Shown: piece after piece, positions 61,446 to 64,000 of the stretch | Position numbering within the stretch: the first letter of the stretch is position 1 | How the letters are laid out: the number at the start of each line of letters is the position of its first letter | Origin: Kiritimatiellia bacterium | GTDB lineage: Bacteria; Verrucomicrobiota; Kiritimatiellia; RFP12; UBA1067 | Direction: 5' to 3' | NCBI GenBank assembly: GCA_016296065.1 | Contig: JAEDKA010000012.1 | Span: 12,871-76,870, forward strand | Length of the DNA stretch: 64,000 bases | Translations under genes and position numbers: made by a program | The notes under the pieces: generated by a model | Told to the model about the DNA's origin: nothing | The model's database searches: none | What the model saw: only the letters and a program-made list of their open reading frames with translations

Positions 61446-61865
61446 CTACAGGGACTCTCCGATTTCCGCAAGAGGCTGCATCACGAAAGAGCGTTCCTTC
61501 GCGCGTGGATGGGGGAGTGTGAGAGTGGGATCGTCCGAGCGCTCGTCACCAAACGATATGAGATCGATGTCAATCGTGCGGGGTCCGTTGCGAACAGTGC
61601 GGACGCGTCCCTGTACGTCTTCGATCGAGTGCATCAGGTCCGAGAACTGGCGAGACGAGAGATCGGTCTCGAAAACGGCGACCTGGTTGAGGAACTTGAG
61701 GTGCGCGAATTCGGGCGGGACGTCTACAGGTTCGGTTTCAACGACGGAGCTCGCCTTGACGAGGCGTGTAGAGGGCAATGCAGACAAGGCGGCCAGCGCA
61801 TCCGCCAGCCGCCTGTCGCGCGGCTCTATATTAGAGCCCAGTGAAACTATTACCTTAGTAGACAT
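61446..61865 (-). CDS. folK: 2-amino-4-hydroxy-6-hydroxymethyldihydropteridine pyrophosphokinase
   Basis: FolK transfers pyrophosphate from ATP to 6-hydroxymethyl-dihydropterin in folate synthesis. The 139-residue protein has VSLGSNIEPRDRRL near residue 7, FLNQVAVFETDLS, the GPRTIDIDLISFGD signature near residue 90, and LPHPRAKERSFVMQPLAEI near the end, diagnostic for the family. The ATG at 61865 follows a T-run with no Shine-Dalgarno sequence. It is not linked to folB or folP. Confidence 0.93.
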   Translation of the reverse strand: MSTKVIVSLGSNIEPRDRRLADALAALSALPSTRLVKASSVVETEPVDVPPEFAHLKFLNQVAVFETDLSSRQFSDLMHSIEDVQGRVRTVRNGPRTIDIDLISFGDERSDDPTLTLPHPRAKERSFVMQPLAEIGESL

Positions 61866-61946
61866 AAAAAAGTAGACGTATGCCCTGGCTCTCGCGAAGC
61901 GGCGGGACGCCGCTTCCCCCAGTCAAGTTCGCCCCGAAGGGCATGA

Positions 61947-62031
61947 AAAAAGCCGGCGTATCCCCCTCGGCGAAGCCGAGCCCGAAGGGCGCGCTAGCGG
62001 GGGTGCGGCCGTAGGACGACGGCGGCTTTTT
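61947..62031 (-). terminator. Composite terminator after the rRNA operon
   Basis: On the minus strand a 13-bp stem with one mismatch (62031-62019 with 61959-61947) encloses a CTCGGC-TTC-GCCGAG hairpin (61980-61966) and smaller GC stems, followed by a T-run. It lies about 16 nt past the 5S gene and probably ends the rrn transcript. A further hairpin at about 61898-61918 lacks a T-run. Confidence 0.65.
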
Positions 62032-62047
62032 GAGTGAAACGAAAAAA

Positions 62048-62162
62048 GCCGGCGGCGTCCTACTCTCGCATGGGCGGGTCCCACACTACCCTCGGCGATG
62101 GAGCCCTTGACTTCCGTGTTCGGAATGGGAACGGGTATGACAACTCCTCTATGGCCACCGGC
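62048..62162 (-). rRNA. rrf: 5S ribosomal RNA
   Basis: The minus strand reads GCCGGTGGCC, then the conserved CCCGTTCCCATTCCGAACACG loop region (cited here in part as CCATTCCGAACACGGAAG) and ends GCCGCCGGC pairing with the 5' end. Length is about 115 nt. It follows the 23S gene by about 80 nt in the usual order. No tRNA lies between them. Confidence 0.93.
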
Positions 62163-62244
62163 AAAAAATGCCGCGAGCCGGAAACTAAAGAGAACCACAA
62201 CTCTTCTACGAGGGGCGGGAAACGCCCTCGAAGTGAAGTTTTTG

Positions 62245-64000
<1,756 letters not shown>

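Noticed and set aside
62163..62244. tRNA gene in the 23S-5S spacer
   Set aside because: The spacer is only about 80 nt and has no cloverleaf or T-loop sequence.

Overview
The window reads as part of a GC-rich bacterial chromosome, probably from the PVC superphylum (Kiritimatiellota or Verrucomicrobiota-like; inference from gene content, not from a 16S gene). Supporting signs are a DUF1080 protein, a PA14-like membrane protein, a very long secreted beta-helix protein, a tail-anchored Ser/Thr kinase, and secreted glycoside hydrolases scattered among housekeeping genes. Nearly everything is encoded on the minus strand. The only convincing plus-strand gene is an orphan at 31164-32531.

Layout, left to right (transcription runs right to left). 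1-3120: a secreted beta-helix protein cut by the window edge. 3243-6029: PHP phosphoesterase, argC and a GMP synthase lacking its glutaminase domain. 6096-13967: an exopolysaccharide assembly and export operon (short Wza-type OPX lipoprotein, secreted unknown, outer-membrane beta-barrel, Wzy/ligase-like membrane protein, Wzc-type tyrosine kinase, RfbB) driven by a near-consensus promoter inside the end of tsaE. 13997-25996: tsaE, a 2-hydroxyacid dehydrogenase, a PA14-like membrane protein, a DUF1080 protein, CCA transferase, dnaG, an unknown, a PilC/GspF protein, serA and pgi. 26054-30563: Ser/Thr kinase, HAD hydrolase, folB and a gyrA/parC-type topoisomerase subunit. 30593-32531: a decayed AbiEii-like gene and the plus-strand orphan. 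32546-41966: TolC-like lipoprotein, pyrB, Crp/Fnr regulator, U32-like Fe-S protein, a secreted coiled-coil protein, alkaline-phosphatase-fold protein, rsmE, secY and smpB. 41974-44848: rpoZ, a divergent ThyX, CorA and pheS. 44928-56899: a polysaccharide (probably pectin or rhamnogalacturonan) degradation region with GH2, GH28, a large GH2 and a GH67-like/GH105 fusion, interrupted by LpxC-like, Sel1 and Crp/Fnr genes. 57119-61865: Kef-type antiporter, DEDDh exonuclease, FkbH-like protein and folK. 62048-64000: 5S rRNA and the 3' part of 23S rRNA.

Two sequence-level patterns run through the window. First, many genes are preceded by a -10 element TATAAT or TATACT in a stereotyped context (T-run, then GG, then TATAAT). 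In seven cases the start codon lies only 6-10 nt after it with no Shine-Dalgarno sequence, which predicts leaderless or nearly leaderless mRNAs. Second, the large GH2 gene and the GH67-like/GH105 fusion share an identical 7-4-7 palindrome placed exactly 5 bp upstream of the -10 box, a strong candidate operator for a small carbohydrate regulon. Short intergenic mini-repeats of several types also abut start codons, and two lie in frame inside the large GH2 gene.

No tRNA, CRISPR array, insertion sequence or prophage was recognised.
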